Shown here in pieces: positions 9,258 to 16,989 of a DNA stretch of 64,000 nucleotides. Each line of letters begins with the position of its first letter. Within the stretch, counting starts at the first letter, position 1. This stretch comes from an uncultured Sutterella sp. (GTDB lineage Bacteria; Pseudomonadota; Gammaproteobacteria; Burkholderiales; Burkholderiaceae_F): the NCBI GenBank assembly GCA_905197905.1, contig CAJKAP010000009.1, positions 1 through 64,000 of the forward strand, read 5' to 3'. A program made the translations under genes and the position numbers. The notes beneath the pieces are model-generated. The model was not told the origin of the DNA. It made no database searches and saw only the letters and a program-made list of their open reading frames with translations.

Positions 9258-10070
9258 CTAGAGGATCTTGTTGGTGCCAGAGTTCGCCCTGGCGTTTGCT
9301 TTCTTTGGCGCCAAACTGTGCCAACCTGTCGCTCTTGTCATCACGATAAGCGGGAAGCGGGTGAGCATCACAAAGAATAAACGCGCATGCATCCCTAAAA
9401 TGCGCTTGGCATCTGCTCCAAACGAGAAGTGGCTAATCTGATCCTTGGGTGTACGCAGGTGAATCGGCACATTTAAGACTCGTACGCCAAGCCAGATAAG
9501 ACGCACAAGCGTTTCCGCGTCAAACTGCATCTTGCGCCCTGGTTTTATACGCGCAAAAAGCTGGTTCACTGCTGCGAGAGGGTAGAGTCGGTAGCCACAA
9601 TGCGCGTCAGCAATCGAAAAACTCAAGGCATTGAGGTTAGCAAGGCCAGTTGAGAGGCGATGCAAGAAGCGACGATTCCGATTAAAGGGCGCACTCTGCT
9701 GGCTGTAGCCACAAATCACTTTATCGGGATTGCGACGCGCGAGCTTCAAGAGTTGAGGAATCGAGGCTGGATCCATCTGCCCATCAGGATCAATGGTGAT
9801 GACGTGCGTATAGTCATCAATCGTGGCTTGCTGGAATCCCGTCATCAAGGCGGCACCCTTGCCACCGTTCACTTTACGATGGATGACGGTCACAAAAGAA
9901 CAACGACAAAGGTCACAGGCACGATGCGTTTCCTCATTGGAGCCATCGTTGACCAAAATAATCGGCAGATGGAATTTGAGGATCTCCGAGACAACGTCTC
10001 TCACCGTATCTGGGTGGTTGTAGACAGGCATGACCACAACAGGGCGAAAGTAAGGAAGCTGTTCACTCAT
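9258..10070 (-). CDS. Glycosyltransferase family 2 protein
   Basis: A 270-residue GT-A fold transferase, resembling dolichyl-phosphate mannose synthase-like and undecaprenyl-phosphate sugar transferases. MPVYNHPDTV near the N-terminus, VNDGSNEET (about 40-48) and the DXD-type DPDGQMD (about 94-100) are the nucleotide-sugar and metal-binding elements; CGYRLYP is the usual acceptor-side motif. No transmembrane helices are clear beyond a hydrophobic stretch near residue 230 (ARLFFVMLTRFPLIVMT). The substrate cannot be told from sequence. It sits directly upstream of glnD, where related genomes usually have map or other genes, and may supply a surface glycan step. Confidence 0.85.
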   Translation of the reverse strand: MSEQLPYFRPVVVMPVYNHPDTVRDVVSEILKFHLPIILVNDGSNEETHRACDLCRCSFVTVIHRKVNGGKGAALMTGFQQATIDDYTHVITIDPDGQMDPASIPQLLKLARRNPDKVICGYSQQSAPFNRNRRFLHRLSTGLANLNALSFSIADAHCGYRLYPLAAVNQLFARIKPGRKMQFDAETLVRLIWLGVRVLNVPIHLRTPKDQISHFSFGADAKRILGMHARLFFVMLTRFPLIVMTRATGWHSLAPKKANARANSGTNKIL

Positions 10071-10120
10071 TGACTAGTCGTCTTTTCTAAAAAACCGCGT
10101 GCACCAAAAAAGGTGGATTC

Positions 10121-10152
10121 CTAAAAGGAAGACCTCGAAAAACGAGGTCTTC
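10121..10152 (-). terminator. Terminator downstream of the 191-residue unknown gene
   Basis: GAAGACCTCG / CGAGGTCTTC is a perfect 10-bp stem with a 5-nt loop, followed by CCTTTT on the minus strand. Confidence 0.85.
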
Positions 10153-10181
10153 TTCATAGGTGAGATTGTACTCAAATTGCG

Positions 10182-10757
10182 TTATTGGAGACGCGAATTT
10201 TTCGCAAAAAGCCTTAGGTTTTTACCCGCATCAAAACGCAGGTCTTCGCGAGTGCTTTCAGTGAGCCACTCCCAGAGAAGTGCGTCCGCGTTGTCGTCGA
10301 GCGCGGGGAAGGTTGAGGTTGCCTCAATGGCGGTTTTTTCTCGCGCATCAGTGGCCACAAAAGGCCCACGTTCCCAACGCGCTTTAAAGAGTGCATCTTG
10401 GGTTTCATCCTGAGCGGCAAGCATGAAGTGCCACTCGGGCGCATTCTGGCATTCTTCCCCTGCAATCACCCAAAGAGAAATCGTGCTGTGTTGTGCAATG
10501 AGTTCTTGCGCTTTTTCAAGCCCCAAGAGTAGTGGGTGCTCATCATCGTGAAAAACAAGAAGCACATCGGTGGGAGAAAGCGTATGGACAATTTCCGCTA
10601 AGCGATTTTCAAAGACGCGCCCTCGACTCACCACAATCGTAAGCGTAGGAGTGGGAAGGGCAGGGGAGACTTCTTCCCAGCGTTTACCCAGACTAACTGG
10701 CGCGGTATTTTCAGTGGCACGATACTGAGCACTTAGAATTTGTACACATTGCAGCAC
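10182..10757 (-). CDS. Hypothetical protein (191 aa)
   Basis: I do not recognise this protein. It would start at a GTG (10757) preceded by GGAG at a normal distance and ends just before a strong terminator, which supports a real gene. It has no signal peptide or membrane segment. The middle (about residues 36-80, TLTIVVSRGRVFENRLAEI and DVLLVFHDDEHPL) alternates hydrophobic strands and acidic loops as in an alpha/beta nucleotide-binding fold, and the C-terminal third is acidic and Trp-rich. It lies between map and the glycosyltransferase on the same strand, with terminators on both sides, so it is probably monocistronic. Confidence 0.6.
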   Translation of the reverse strand: MLQCVQILSAQYRATENTAPVSLGKRWEEVSPALPTPTLTIVVSRGRVFENRLAEIVHTLSPTDVLLVFHDDEHPLLLGLEKAQELIAQHSTISLWVIAGEECQNAPEWHFMLAAQDETQDALFKARWERGPFVATDAREKTAIEATSTFPALDDNADALLWEWLTESTREDLRFDAGKNLRLFAKNSRLQ

Positions 10758-10820
10758 GCTGTGGTCTCCGAAAAAAAAGAAAAACGATTCCTTAATTATG
10801 CCTCAAAGAAAAACGTAGTC

Positions 10821-10857
10821 CAAAAAGAAAGGCCATCTCGTCTTTTGAGATGACCTT
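10821..10857 (-). terminator. map terminator
   Basis: On the minus strand AAGGTCATCTC pairs with GAGATGGCCTT (one G-U pair) and is followed by TCTTTTT. Confidence 0.75.
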
Positions 10858-10878
10858 CAGTGCTAACGCTGTGAGGAA

Positions 10879-11700
10879 TTAGCGGTTTTCGGGAAGCTTC
10901 CAACCTTTGACAAAGTCTGGTGGCGCTTGCGTGCCCTTACTCACCGTCAAGATGTCGTAACCCGTTTCAGTCACAAGCACCATGTGTTCCCACTGGGCAG
11001 AAAGCGAATGGTCTTTGGTGACCACCGTCCAACCGTCCTTCATCGAGGTGACGTGGTAGCGACCGGCGTTCACCATCGGTTCGATCGTAAAGACCATGCC
11101 AGGTTCAAAAACGGGCGTGGGGTTATGCGTTGGGAAGTGGTTCACATGGGGTTCTTCATGAAAGCCCTTACCAATCCCGTGGCCACCGTAGTCACGCACG
11201 ACAGAAATCCCGTGCTTATCCGCAAAAGCCTGGCAAGCAATCCCAATATCGTTAAAGTGACCACCTGGGCGCACCGCATCAATCCCTGCCCACATTGTCT
11301 GGAAGGCAAGGTCAACTAAGCGAGAGCCAGCAATGGTGGGTTTCCCAACCACGAACATACGGGAGGTGTCCCCGTGGTAGCCATCCTTGATGCTCGTGAC
11401 GTCGATATTAACGATGTCGCCATCCTTTAATTTCTTGGGACCCGGAATCCCGTGGCAGACCACATGGTTAATCGAAATACAGGTCGTAGCAGGGTAGGGG
11501 GTCATCCCTGGTGGCGTATAGCCCAAGCAAGCAGGAATACAGCCCTGCGAGATGGTGTAGTCGTAGGCGAGTTTATCAAGCTCAGCCGTGGTGATACCAG
11601 GCTGAACATAAGGGGTTAGGTAGTCGAGGAGTTCGCCAGCGAGTCGACCAGCAACGCGCAAGCCCGCAATATCCTCAGCGGTTTTAATCGAAATAGCCAT
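10879..11700 (-). CDS. map: Methionine aminopeptidase, type I
   Basis: Removes the initiator methionine from nascent proteins with small second residues. The ATG at 11700 gives 273 residues beginning MAISIKTAEDIAGLRVAG, the usual family start; an in-frame GTG 30 nt upstream is less likely. Metal ligands are visible in order: Asp in VNIDVTSIKDGYHGDTSRMF, His in GHGIGKGFHEEPHV, Glu in FTIEPM and Glu in QWEHMVLVTE. The length and absence of an N-terminal zinc finger fit type Ia. It diverges from rpsB, the standard arrangement in betaproteobacteria. Confidence 0.96.
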   Translation of the reverse strand: MAISIKTAEDIAGLRVAGRLAGELLDYLTPYVQPGITTAELDKLAYDYTISQGCIPACLGYTPPGMTPYPATTCISINHVVCHGIPGPKKLKDGDIVNIDVTSIKDGYHGDTSRMFVVGKPTIAGSRLVDLAFQTMWAGIDAVRPGGHFNDIGIACQAFADKHGISVVRDYGGHGIGKGFHEEPHVNHFPTHNPTPVFEPGMVFTIEPMVNAGRYHVTSMKDGWTVVTKDHSLSAQWEHMVLVTETGYDILTVSKGTQAPPDFVKGWKLPENR

Positions 11701-11882
11701 TTTTTCTAACAATCCATTTAGACGTTCCACGAAAAAAAGTGCGCGATAGAGAGAAGCACACCAAGGACGTCTTTTTGATAAGTGCTCTCTATTCTAATCA
11801 ATTTGTGAGCACTTCATGAGAAAAGAAGATGAAAGCATGGTGCTAAGTGGTGAGATAGTGCGAAAAAAAGAGTATTCGGTAG

Positions 11883-11911
11883 TTGCAAGAAGTGGGGATA
11901 AACCGTATAAT
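11883..11911 (+). promoter_or_regulatory. Sigma-70 promoter of rpsB-tsf
   Basis: TTGCAA at 11883-11888 and a perfect TATAAT at 11906-11911 are spaced by 17 bp. Transcription would begin near 11918, giving a leader of about 165 nt ahead of rpsB. Confidence 0.85.
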
Positions 11912-11917
11912 TTTGCG

Positions 11918-12083
11918 CTTTGAGTTCTTCTCAATTTGAGTGAACTCATTCTTTAACTTTTTAGGCTCGGTGTGCCTTAGTCGGCCCCGAGTAAATCCGC
12001 GCACGTTCTCTATAACCGAGGTGCCTTCACTTACTGGAGGTTCCCACTGAACGTGTCAGACTTTAAACCTTGGAGAAAATCTC
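11918..12083 (+). promoter_or_regulatory. rpsB 5' leader
   Basis: About 165 nt of untranslated leader between the predicted start of transcription and the rpsB ATG. It contains a GC-rich potential hairpin around 11964-11992 (CTCGG with CCGAG). Ribosomal protein S2 is known to control its own operon through the leader in other bacteria; that role here is inference. A TTGGAG ribosome binding site lies at 12069-12074. Confidence 0.5.
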
Positions 12084-12845
12084 ATGGTCAGCATGCGTGA
12101 AATGCTTGAAGCTGGTTGCCACTTCGGTCACCAGACCCGTTTCTGGAACCCGAAGATGGGCAAATACATCTTTGGCGCCCGCAACAAGATTCATATCATC
12201 AACCTCGAAAAGACGGTTGCCAATTTTGACGAAGCCTGCAAGTTCATTCGTCGCCTCGCCGCTCAGGGTGGCAATGTTTTGTTCGTTGACACCAAGCGTG
12301 GTGGTCGCGAAATCATCGCTGCTGAAGCTCAGCGCGCTGGTTGCCCCTACGTTGATCAGCGTTGGTTGGGCGGTACGCTCACCAACTTCAAGACGGTTCG
12401 TGGCACGATCAAGCGCTTGAAGGATATGGAACAGCAGATCGAAGACGGCTCTGCCGCTGCTTTGACGAAGAAGGAAGCTCTTGACTTCCAGCGTTCCGTT
12501 GAAAAGATGAACAAGTCCATCGGCGGTATCAAGAACATGGGTGGTCTTCCTGACGCCTTGTTCGTGATCGACGTTGGCTATCACAAGATTGCTATCCAGG
12601 AAGCCAACAAGCTTGGCATCCCTGTTATCGCTGTTGTTGATACGAATCACAACCCGGAAGGTGTTGACTACGTGATCCCTGGTAACGACGACGCTGCTAA
12701 GGCTGTCGCCATCTACGCCAAGGGCATCGCTGATGCAATCCTCGCTGGCCGCGCCGACAGCCAGACCGAAGTGGTCGAAGCTGCTAAGGACGCTGAATTC
12801 GTTGAAGTCGAAGAAACGACCGAAGACGAAACGCCGGCTGCCTAA
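12084..12845 (+). CDS. rpsB: 30S ribosomal protein S2
   Basis: Structural protein of the small ribosomal subunit, needed for S1 binding. The 253-residue sequence starts at the conserved VSMREMLEAGCHFGHQTRFW and carries the S2 signature regions KMGKYIFGARNKIHIINLEK, RWLGGTLTNFKTV and PVIAVVDTNHNPEGVDYVIP. The C-terminal tail is acidic (EVEETTEDETPAA), common in betaproteobacterial S2. It is the first gene of the rpsB-tsf unit behind a strong promoter. Confidence 0.98.
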   Translation: MVSMREMLEAGCHFGHQTRFWNPKMGKYIFGARNKIHIINLEKTVANFDEACKFIRRLAAQGGNVLFVDTKRGGREIIAAEAQRAGCPYVDQRWLGGTLTNFKTVRGTIKRLKDMEQQIEDGSAAALTKKEALDFQRSVEKMNKSIGGIKNMGGLPDALFVIDVGYHKIAIQEANKLGIPVIAVVDTNHNPEGVDYVIPGNDDAAKAVAIYAKGIADAILAGRADSQTEVVEAAKDAEFVEVEETTEDETPAA

Positions 12846-12882
12846 TTAGAGGCACTGGAGAGACTGAAATAAGTTTCTCAAC

Positions 12883-12932
12883 CCTATCTCAAGCGGGAGT
12901 AGCGACAAGCGTTGCCCCTTCCCCGAGATAGG
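12883..12932 (+). other. Long hairpin in the rpsB-tsf intergenic region
   Basis: CCTATCTC (12883-12890) pairs perfectly with GAGATAGG (12925-12932). Inside, GCGAC (12902-12906) pairs with GTTGC (12911-12915) over an AAGC loop. There is no T-run, so it is not a terminator by itself. Confidence 0.55.
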
Positions 12933-12991
12933 TGCTTCAGCAAAATGATTGAGTAGTTCGAGAGAATTGCACAAACAGTTTGTGAATAGGG

Positions 12992-13024
12992 AAGGGGGCC
13001 GACGCTGTGTCAGTCCCCTTTTCT
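12992..13024 (+). terminator. Terminator-like hairpin (possible attenuator) between rpsB and tsf
   Basis: AAGGGG (12992-12997) pairs with CCCCTT (13015-13020), with an inner GAC/GTC helix, followed by TTTTCTTCTT. It lies about 65 nt ahead of tsf and could reduce read-through from rpsB. Confidence 0.5.
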
Positions 13025-13087
13025 TCTTGCTGCCGATACTGGCAGGTAACGAATTTATATTTTCCCTTTACTTTTTAGGAGTTTGAC

Positions 13088-13975
13088 ATGGCTGTTATTA
13101 CCGCTGCTATGGTCAAGGAATTGCGCGTTAAGACCGACGCCCCGATGATGGAATGCAAAAAAGCGTTGACGGAAGCTGATGGCGATTTGGCCAAGGCTGA
13201 AGAAATTCTTCGCGTGAAGCTCGGCAACAAGGCCACCAAGGCTGCTGCCCGTATCACCGCTGAAGGCGTGGTTGTGGTTTACCTCTCTGAAGACCGCAAG
13301 GTCGGTGGCGTTCTCGAAGTGAACTCCGAAACGGACTTCGTGGCTAAGAACCCTGAATTCCTCGAAATGGCTAAGACCGCTGTGGAACTCGTTGTCAAGC
13401 AGAACCCGGCTGACGTGGCCGCTTTGGGCGCTTGCAAGGTTGGCGACAAGACCCTCGAAGAAGTGCGTACCGCTCTCGTTGGTAAGATCGGCGAAAACAT
13501 GACCTTCCGTCGTTTCGCTCGCGTTGAAGCCAAGGGCACGCTCAACTCCTACGTGCACGGCTCCAAGATCGCTGTCTTGGTTGACGTGATCGGTGGTGAC
13601 GACGAATTGTCCTACGACTTGGCCATGCACATCGCTGCTTCCAAGCCGAAGGCTCTCGACGAAAACGGCGTTGATCCGGAAGCTATCGCTAGCGAACGCC
13701 GCATCGCCCTTGAAAAGGCTCGCGAAGCTGGCAAGCCCGAAGCTATGCTTGACCGCATCGCTGACGGTTCCGTCGCTAAGTTCTTGAAGGAAGTCACCTT
13801 GGTGAACCAGCCCTTCGTTAAGGACGACAAGAAGACGATCGCTCAGTTGTTGAAGGAACACAACGCTCAGGTCGCTGGCTACACGCTCTATGTGGTTGGT
13901 GAAGGCCTTGAAAAGCGTAACGACGACTTCGCTGCTGAAGTGGCTGCTCAGGTTGCCGCTGCTCAGAACGCCTAA
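13088..13975 (+). CDS. tsf: Elongation factor Ts
   Basis: Nucleotide exchange factor that recycles EF-Tu-GDP. The 295 residues begin with the UBA-like domain (VKELRVKTDAPMMECKKALTE split over about 8-30), followed by the EF-Tu-contacting TDFVAKNPEF (about 79-88) and the core and C-terminal modules. An AGGAG site precedes the ATG. Codon use is strongly biased to a few preferred codons, as in rpsB. It follows rpsB across a 242-nt structured spacer and is closed by a terminator. Confidence 0.98.
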   Translation: MAVITAAMVKELRVKTDAPMMECKKALTEADGDLAKAEEILRVKLGNKATKAAARITAEGVVVVYLSEDRKVGGVLEVNSETDFVAKNPEFLEMAKTAVELVVKQNPADVAALGACKVGDKTLEEVRTALVGKIGENMTFRRFARVEAKGTLNSYVHGSKIAVLVDVIGGDDELSYDLAMHIAASKPKALDENGVDPEAIASERRIALEKAREAGKPEAMLDRIADGSVAKFLKEVTLVNQPFVKDDKKTIAQLLKEHNAQVAGYTLYVVGEGLEKRNDDFAAEVAAQVAAAQNA

Positions 13976-14022
13976 TTCGCGTCGCGCTCGTGAGGGTGAG
14001 TTTGCTGACTCACCCACCAAAA

Positions 14023-14065
14023 GAAGCCCGTTAAAACTCGCCTAAATGAGTTGACGGGCTTTTTT
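14023..14065 (+). terminator. tsf terminator
   Basis: AGCCCGT pairs with ACGGGCT, extended inside by AACTC/GAGTT, and is followed by six T. Confidence 0.85.
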
Positions 14066-14122
14066 GTGGCCTTAACTTTTGTTTTTTCGCAAAAGCCTCT
14101 CATCTAACTACGGAGAAATACC

Positions 14123-14139
14123 GAGATATCTCCTATAAT
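14123..14139 (+). promoter_or_regulatory. pyrH -10 box with adjacent palindrome
   Basis: A perfect TATAAT at 14134-14139 is immediately preceded by the perfect palindrome GAGATATCTC (14123-14132). No good -35 box is seen at 17 bp, so the promoter may depend on an activator or the palindrome may be an operator. The call is inference. Confidence 0.45.
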
Positions 14140-14224
14140 GAAGAGATTTTAAAATTTGCCCGGCTCACGGGGAAGACAAGATTTTTCAGAAGTAGCGACC
14201 TGCCTCACTTTCGGAGAAAACGCA

Positions 14225-14959
14225 ATGGAATCGACAACAGAAGTGGCAAAGCCAGTTTATCAACGTATTTTGCTCAAACTTTCGGGCGAAGCCCTGATGG
14301 GGGAAGATCATTTTGGGATTAACCGCGATGTTCTCTCTCGCATGGTTTCGGAAATTAAAACGGTGGTCGAACTTGGCGTCCAAGTCGGTATTGTCGTTGG
14401 TGGTGGGAACATTTTCCGCGGTGTCGCTTTAGGCGCTACGGGGATGGACCGTGCAACGGGTGACTACATGGGGATGCTCGCGACGGTGATGAATGCCATG
14501 GCTTTGCAAGACGCTTGCCGCAATAATGGCGTCGAAGCCCGTGTGCAGTCTGCTCTTCACATCGAACAGGTGGCTGAACCCTATATTCGTGGGAAAGCAT
14601 TGCGTCACTTGCGATTGGGTCGCGTGGTGATTTTCGCGGCGGGTACTGGTAACCCCTTCATGACGACCGATACGACAGCAGCCTTGCGTGGCGCTGAAAT
14701 TGGTGCAGAAATCGTGTTGAAGGCAACGAAGGTGGACGGCATCTACACAGCCGACCCGAAGTTGGATCCTAACGCGACGATGTTTGAACAGCTGACGTTC
14801 GACCAGGCCTTGCATGCCAACTTGAAGGTGATGGATGCGACGGCTTTCGCGCTTTGCCGCGAACAGGGTCTGCCCATTAAAGTCTTCAACATCAATAAGA
14901 AGGGCGCCTTGCGTCGCGTGGTGTTGGGGGAAAACGAGGGAACTTTAGTTCACTCTTAA
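14225..14959 (+). CDS. pyrH: UMP kinase
   Basis: Phosphorylates UMP to UDP in pyrimidine nucleotide synthesis, as a hexamer regulated by GTP and UTP. The ATG at 14225 is 9 nt after GGAG and gives 244 residues; the upstream open frame (to 14156) encodes nothing conserved. Amino-acid-kinase motifs are visible: LLKLSGEAL (about 15-23), VGIVVGGGNIFRG (about 57-69), DYMGMLATVMNA, TGNPFMTTDTTAALRG and KATKVDGIYTADP. It stands between tsf and frr in the conserved order. Confidence 0.96.
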   Translation: MESTTEVAKPVYQRILLKLSGEALMGEDHFGINRDVLSRMVSEIKTVVELGVQVGIVVGGGNIFRGVALGATGMDRATGDYMGMLATVMNAMALQDACRNNGVEARVQSALHIEQVAEPYIRGKALRHLRLGRVVIFAAGTGNPFMTTDTTAALRGAEIGAEIVLKATKVDGIYTADPKLDPNATMFEQLTFDQALHANLKVMDATAFALCREQGLPIKVFNINKKGALRRVVLGENEGTLVHS

Positions 14960-15109
14960 TCGCGCTTTCTCGCTAAAATAGATAAATAGCCTGTGCAAAA
15001 CGACAACGAGTTCTAAAGACCACAGGCATGACACACTTTCGGTGAGTGCTATTTGCACTCACCCCAACCAAATCCGGGAAGATGTTTTCCCATGATGGAG
15101 TTTTAATTT

Positions 15110-15670
15110 ATGACAGTTTCTGAGATTATCAGCCAAATGCAGCACAAGATGGGTCGCACTGTGGAAAGCACCCGTGAATCCTTCACCAAGATTCGTACGG
15201 GCCGTGCTTCGACGGGTTTGCTCGACCACATCATGGTCGACTACTACGGCAGCCCCACGCCGCTCAATCAGGTGGCTCAGTTAGGTGTGGCTGATGCTCG
15301 TACGTTAACCGTTCAGCCTTGGGAAAAGAAGATGGTCGCTGTGGTGGAAAAGGCCATTCGCGAATCTGACTTGGGCTTGAACCCGGCCACGAACGGCGAC
15401 GTGATCCGTTTGCCGTTGCCCCCGCTCACCGAAGAACGTCGTCGTGAATTGACGAAGGTTGTTCGCAGCTTGGGTGAAGACTCCAAGGTGGCTATCCGCA
15501 ACTTGCGTCGTGATGCTAACACGGCCTTGGAACACCTCCAGAAGGATAAGGAAATTAGCGAAGACGAAGAACGTCGCGCTAAGGACGAAGTCCAGAAGGT
15601 GACTGACCGCTACATCGCTGAAATCGATAAGGTCGTCGCTGAAAAGGATAAGGAAATTATGACGGTTTAA
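15110..15670 (+). CDS. frr: Ribosome recycling factor
   Basis: Splits post-termination ribosomes together with EF-G. The 186-residue length is typical (185). Conserved elements are KIRTGRAS (about 27-34), YYGSPTPLNQVAQL, RLPLPPLTEERRREL and the C-terminal helix DEVQKVTDRYIAEIDK. The ATG at 15110 is preceded by TGGAGTT. It ends the rpsB-tsf-pyrH-frr cluster, followed by a terminator shared with the convergent tctC. Confidence 0.97.
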   Translation: MTVSEIISQMQHKMGRTVESTRESFTKIRTGRASTGLLDHIMVDYYGSPTPLNQVAQLGVADARTLTVQPWEKKMVAVVEKAIRESDLGLNPATNGDVIRLPLPPLTEERRRELTKVVRSLGEDSKVAIRNLRRDANTALEHLQKDKEISEDEERRAKDEVQKVTDRYIAEIDKVVAEKDKEIMTV

Positions 15671-15740
15671 TCGTCCGCTGATTTTTGAGAGAAGCGCTTT
15701 CTAGCAATAGAAGGTGCTTTTCCTTTATCTATAAACGGAA

Positions 15741-15770
15741 AAGCCCGCGAAAGAACATTCTCGCGGGCTT
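15741..15770. terminator. Bidirectional terminator between frr and tctC
   Basis: AAGCCCGCGA / TCGCGGGCTT, a perfect 10-bp stem with a 10-nt loop. T- and A-runs on the two sides are short (TTTG), and it lies between convergent genes. Confidence 0.75.
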
Positions 15771-15787
15771 TGAACTTAGTAGCCTAA

Positions 15788-16741
15788 TTATTTAAAGAGC
15801 TTTGCGACGGTGTCTTGAGCAAAGACTTCTTGCTGCTTAATCAATTCAGCAAGTTCCTTGTTGTCTTTGAAGTCCATCGATAAGCCCGCTTTTTCGTGAG
15901 CGGCGATGTTACCCGGATCCTGCATCGTCTTCTTGAAGGCATCCACATAGAAGTCGATTACATCAGCAGGCGTTCCAGCAGGCGCGACGAGTGCACGGGC
16001 GGAACCATACCAGTCACCGTAGTAGCCTTGTTCAGCCAAGGTCGGGACGTCAGGCAACTCAGCAATACGCTTCGGGCTAAAGACCCCGAGAATACGGAAT
16101 TTGGCGTCGTCACCCTTAATGAAGTTCGCCACGTCAGCCACCTTCGCGCAGGAGAAGTCGACTTCGCCTTGACGTAGGCGGAGCAACTGGTCAGCCGTAC
16201 CGCCATAAGGAATCGCTTTGTATTTGAAGCCTGCGGACTGTGCGAGCAATTCTGCTGCAATATGGTTCGAAGCTTTGCGACCGTTCGTGGAGGCGCGAAT
16301 GCTGGGGTTAGCCTTAGCCGCGTCCACCAAGTCCTTCAACGTCTTATAGGGCGAATCTGCACGCACGACCACTACGCCCGTTTCCGTGAGGTGATTCACG
16401 ATCGGGACGATCTTCGCAGTACTGAAAGGAGCGCCAGGCATGGCAGCGAGGGTGGTGAAGGTGGGAAGGTTGATAAAGCCAATCGTGTGACCATCGGGTT
16501 TGGCTTTGGTGAGTTCGGTCCAACCGATCTTACCGTCAGCGCCAGGCAGATTATTGATGATCAGTGTCTTACCTACAAACTTTTCTGCTTCAGAAGCAAG
16601 TAAGCGTGCCCCGGTGTCGGTGCCAGAACCGGCTTTGTAGGCGACGATGACGGTAACGTCAGTCGTTGGAGCCCAAGCCGATGCAAGAAGCGGCATCGAT
16701 AAGGCAGCCACAGCAAAAAGTGAAAGCAGTTTTTTTGACAT
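15788..16741 (-). CDS. tctC: Tripartite tricarboxylate transporter substrate-binding protein (Bug/TctC family)
   Basis: Periplasmic receptor that delivers a small carboxylate, for example citrate or another organic acid, to the TctAB membrane parts. The 317 residues start with a clear signal peptide (MSKKLLSLFAVAALSMPLLASA). The mature part shows the Bug-family hallmarks VTVIVAYKAGSGTDTGARLLA and the loop LPGADGKIGWTEL that close over the ligand. It lies 248 nt downstream of tctA, beyond a terminator, so it can be expressed separately and at a higher level than the membrane genes. The ligand cannot be told. Confidence 0.92.
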   Translation of the reverse strand: MSKKLLSLFAVAALSMPLLASAWAPTTDVTVIVAYKAGSGTDTGARLLASEAEKFVGKTLIINNLPGADGKIGWTELTKAKPDGHTIGFINLPTFTTLAAMPGAPFSTAKIVPIVNHLTETGVVVVRADSPYKTLKDLVDAAKANPSIRASTNGRKASNHIAAELLAQSAGFKYKAIPYGGTADQLLRLRQGEVDFSCAKVADVANFIKGDDAKFRILGVFSPKRIAELPDVPTLAEQGYYGDWYGSARALVAPAGTPADVIDFYVDAFKKTMQDPGNIAAHEKAGLSMDFKDNKELAELIKQQEVFAQDTVAKLFK

Positions 16742-16930
16742 GGTAGAGATTCCTATAAAAGGTGGTCAAAAATGGACAGCTAAAACGCACATGGTCGGGG
16801 ACGTGGGCGGGTAGCGGTCATCGCCATCATGGGCGAAAGAGGTGGCGCTGTCAACGAGTAGGGGCTTCCTAATCGCGCTTTTTTGGGGGAAACCCCACAA
16901 TGAATCAGAGATTGGGCGTAACGAGGTGTA

Positions 16931-16968
16931 AAGAAAAAGGTCACATCCGAGCGGTGCGAATGTGACCT
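16931..16968 (-). terminator. Terminator between tctA and tctC
   Basis: AGGTCACAT pairs perfectly with ATGTGACCT over a 13-nt loop and is followed on the minus strand by TTTTTCTTT. It would end the tctBA transcript before tctC. Confidence 0.8.
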
Positions 16969-16989
16969 GAAAAAAGAAATGGTGAGGAA

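Noticed and set aside
13055..14020. 321-codon frame antisense to tsf
   Set aside because: It is a mirror of a highly expressed, codon-biased gene; long antisense frames of this kind are a by-product of codon bias.
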